NCBI GenBank assembly: GCA_964250765.1
Contig: CAXUHF010000009.1
Location: 1-64,000, forward strand
DNA: 64,000 bases
Reading direction: 5' to 3'
Source of the DNA: JBBQVS01 sp964250765
GTDB lineage: Bacteria > Chloroflexota > Ktedonobacteria > Ktedonobacterales > Ktedonobacteraceae
Shown here: positions 62,037 to 64,000 of the stretch, piece by piece
Position numbering within the stretch: position 1 is the first letter of the stretch
Layout of the letters: each line of letters opens with the position of its first letter
Program-made: the position numbers and the translations under genes
Notes under the pieces: generated by a model
Seen by the model: only the letters and a program-made list of their open reading frames with translations
What the model was told of the DNA's origin: nothing
Database searches by the model: none

Positions 62037-62050
62037 AAAGGAGTTTTCTC

Positions 62051-62869
62051 ATGTCAATAGAGTGGAACACCGTTAAAACGTATACCGATATTCTGTTTGA
62101 TAAGGCCGAAGGTATCGGCAAAATCACAATCAATCGACCCGAAGTGCGCAATGCGTTTCGACCAGAGACGCTCACCGAACTGATCGAAGCCTTTAATATC
62201 TGCCGTGAAGACCCGGAGATCGGTGTGGTAATCTTTACAGGTGCGGGTGATAAAGCGTTTTGTTCGGGTGGCGATCAGCGCGTACGTGGCAACGGCGGCT
62301 ACGTTGGCAGTGACGGAGTGCCACGCCTGAACGCACTCGACCTACAAAAGGTCATCAAGTATCTACCAAAACCTGTGATTGCAATGGTGGCAGGGTACGC
62401 CATCGGCGGTGGGCACGTCCTACATATGCTGTGTGATCTCACAGTCGCCGCCGATAATGCGCGTTTTGGACAAACAGGGCCACGCGTAGGTAGTTTTGAC
62501 GCTGGCTGGGGTGCTACTTATATGGCGCGTATCGTTGGACATAAAAAGGCGCGTGAAATCTGGTACCTCTGTCGCCAGTATGACGCTCAAGAGGCACTTG
62601 ATATGGGCCTTGTCAATACTGTTGTGCCACTGGCACAGTTGGAAGAGGAGACAGTACAATGGGCAAAAGAGATTCTGGAAAAGAGTCCGCTTGCGTTGCG
62701 CTTTCTCAAGGCGGCCTTTAACGCCGACACCGATGGTCTCGCGGGTATTCAAGAGCTAGCAGGTGATGCAACCATGCTGTACTATATGACTGAAGAGGGA
62801 CAAGAGGGCAAGAATGCATTCTTAGAGAAGCGTAAGCCTGACTTCTCGCGCTTCCCACGCTTGCCATAA
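62051..62869 (+). CDS. menB: 1,4-dihydroxy-2-naphthoyl-CoA synthase
   Basis: A 272-aa crotonase-fold enzyme that cyclises o-succinylbenzoyl-CoA. Seen: oxyanion-hole stretches FCSGGDQRVRG and VAGYAIGGGHVLHMLCDLT, the Tyr-rich WYLCRQYDAQEA and the C-terminal FLEKRKPDFSRFPRLP typical of MenB. AAGGAAAAGGAG lies 7 bases before the ATG at 62051. The frame stays open to 61991, but that part comes from the tandem duplication. It lies 8 bases before menC. Confidence 0.95.
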   Translation: MSIEWNTVKTYTDILFDKAEGIGKITINRPEVRNAFRPETLTELIEAFNICREDPEIGVVIFTGAGDKAFCSGGDQRVRGNGGYVGSDGVPRLNALDLQKVIKYLPKPVIAMVAGYAIGGGHVLHMLCDLTVAADNARFGQTGPRVGSFDAGWGATYMARIVGHKKAREIWYLCRQYDAQEALDMGLVNTVVPLAQLEEETVQWAKEILEKSPLALRFLKAAFNADTDGLAGIQELAGDATMLYYMTEEGQEGKNAFLEKRKPDFSRFPRLP

Positions 62870-62877
62870 CTTTTACG

Positions 62878-63966
62878 ATGAAAATTCTCGACATACACTG
62901 GCAAACCTATAGCCTACCCTTCGCGCAAAGCTTCAACACCGCTCATGGTGAAATGGCTATGCGCGAAGGTGCAATTCTTACGCTCACAACCGATACAGGT
63001 CTTCTCGGTATTGGCGAGATGGCTCCACTTCCTGCTTTTGGCGGCGAGACGCTGACCGAAGCATGTGAGGCACTAGCCGAGGCCATTCCGCGCCTACGAG
63101 AAAGCCCCCTTGACACAGCATTGCAGGTTATACAGAGCATGCCAAGTAGTGTTGCTTGTGGGCTAGAGATGGCTCTACTCGATATACAAAGTAAGCGTGA
63201 CGGCTACGATATTGGTATGCTGCTCTCTGATGGACCTTTTCGCCCTCTCATACCAGTCAACGCGGTTATCAGTGCGCAATCTGTCGAAGATGTCTTTGTC
63301 TCCGCGTTAAGCGCGAAACAACGCGGCTTCTCTTGTGTCAAGTTGAAAGTTGGGAGCACAAATAATCCCACTGTAGAAGTCGAGCGTGTTGCGGCAGCAC
63401 GTTCGGCTCTCGGTCCTGACATTCATCTCCGTCTTGACGCAAACGAGGCATGGACGCTTGCAGAAGCAAAGACGATTCTCTCACAGTGTGTGCCATATCG
63501 GATTCAATATGTCGAACAACCACTACCACGTCACGACTTGACAGGCACGCAACATCTCAAGCGCACGATCTCTATCCCAATAGCCTTAGATGAAGCTATT
63601 CATAGTCTGGAAAGCGCACGCCGTGTGATGCGTTATGGTGCTGCGGATATCCTGATTATCAAACCTCAACTAGCAGGTGGTCTCTACACAAGCAGACAGA
63701 TTATTACTGAGGCAGCACAGCGCGGTATAAAGTGCGTGGTTACAACGACAATTGAGTCGGGTATAAGCTTAGCCGCCGCGTTACATCTTGTAGCAGCGTC
63801 ACCAGAGGTCACGCTAGAATGTGGTCTCGCCACACAACATTTGCTTATTGATAATCTCATTCGTGAAGAGTTTGTGATTCTCAATGGCATGATGAAAGTG
63901 CCAACGACTCCTGGTTTAGGCGTGACATTGGATGAAGAGGCGTTGCAAGCGTATAGCAGCCCCTGA
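62878..63966 (+). CDS. menC: o-succinylbenzoate synthase
   Basis: A 362-aa enolase-superfamily dehydratase that makes o-succinylbenzoate from SHCHC. Catalytic parts: FSCVKLKVGS (KxK), LRLDANEAW, VEQPLP, ALDEAI and LIIKPQLAGG. It follows menB by 8 bases. menE and menA are not in the window and may lie beyond it. Confidence 0.94.
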   Translation: MKILDIHWQTYSLPFAQSFNTAHGEMAMREGAILTLTTDTGLLGIGEMAPLPAFGGETLTEACEALAEAIPRLRESPLDTALQVIQSMPSSVACGLEMALLDIQSKRDGYDIGMLLSDGPFRPLIPVNAVISAQSVEDVFVSALSAKQRGFSCVKLKVGSTNNPTVEVERVAAARSALGPDIHLRLDANEAWTLAEAKTILSQCVPYRIQYVEQPLPRHDLTGTQHLKRTISIPIALDEAIHSLESARRVMRYGAADILIIKPQLAGGLYTSRQIITEAAQRGIKCVVTTTIESGISLAAALHLVAASPEVTLECGLATQHLLIDNLIREEFVILNGMMKVPTTPGLGVTLDEEALQAYSSP

Positions 63967-63973
63967 TGAGCTG

Positions 63974-64000
63974 TTGTAGGGGTCATAATTATCGCCTTTC
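63974..64000. repeat. Family A' element, left end only
   Basis: TTGTAGGGGTCATAATTATC is the start of an A'-type arm, cut by the window end. Confidence 0.7.

Noticed and set aside
57525..63966. Salicylate/siderophore locus based on an isochorismate synthase
   Set aside because: The adjacent menD, menH, menB and menC establish a menaquinone pathway.

Overview
The window looks like a draft contig from a Ktedonobacteria-type Chloroflexota. This is inferred from the gene set, since no rRNA is present. Supporting genes are a G1 (eqolisin) peptidase, a DUF4012 membrane protein, zinc-ribbon and dual-domain Ser/Thr kinases, XRE-TPR and XRE-Nudix regulators, a CheB-CheR-PAS-kinase fusion, a Ddn-like F420-type oxidoreductase and a menaquinone pathway. 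Codon use is mixed and G+C is moderate by eye. There are three assembly gaps (3335-3344, 11649-11748, 36868-36877). I see no tRNA, rRNA, CRISPR array, transposase or phage gene.

Layout. 0.3-2.2 kb: HTH/GAF regulator plus methyltransferase. 2.4-3.3 kb: secreted G1 peptidase. 3.4-5 kb: cysteine-rich DnaJ-type zinc-finger protein. 5.1-8.1 kb: a thiamine-precursor ABC transporter (minus strand) behind a TPP riboswitch with its own intrinsic terminator. 8.2-10.5 kb: Fic protein, then a TetR regulator and a deazaflavin-type oxidoreductase sharing one operator sequence. 10.6-12.8 kb: GT39-like membrane glycosyltransferase with a gap. 12.9-19.1 kb: nuoJKLMN, the membrane arm of Complex I, without the other nuo genes. 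19.5-22.3 kb: pseudokinase and GNAT. 22.7-25 kb: ImuB-like Y-family protein and PPK2. 25.2-31 kb: DUF4012 protein, TAP-like hydrolase and a frameshifted MFS exporter. 31-35.7 kb: dual-kinase-domain protein, PQQ-type beta-propeller and a YflT/DUF2382 stress protein. 36-40 kb: hydrolase lacking its serine, molbindin, aldo/keto reductase and a membrane protein. 40.2-43 kb: XRE-Nudix regulator and two small genes. 43-47.6 kb: acetoacetyl-CoA synthetase, APH-like kinase and acyl-CoA dehydrogenase. 48-53.7 kb: methyltransferase, CheB and the CheB/CheR/PAS/histidine kinase fusion. 53.8-57.2 kb: small unknown gene, XRE-TPR regulator and an old-yellow-enzyme reductase. 57.5-64 kb: the menaquinone cluster menF-menD-menH-menB-menC.

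The strongest non-gene signal is a superfamily of short palindromic elements, about 70-130 bp, with at least 16 copies. Their ends are near TGTAGGG...CCCTACA. Four subfamilies (here A, A', B, C) share the outer ends. A, A' and C also share the inner end of the arm, while the middle of the arm differs between subfamilies and stays complementary within each copy. Copies lie mostly between genes, but one B element splits menD with an in-frame TAG, and others supply or move stop codons and contaminate apparent N-termini. Separately, convergent genes are separated by unusually long perfect palindromes (arms of 18-35 bp) that act as presumed two-way terminators. One of these seems to carry the -35 box of the next gene (cheB).
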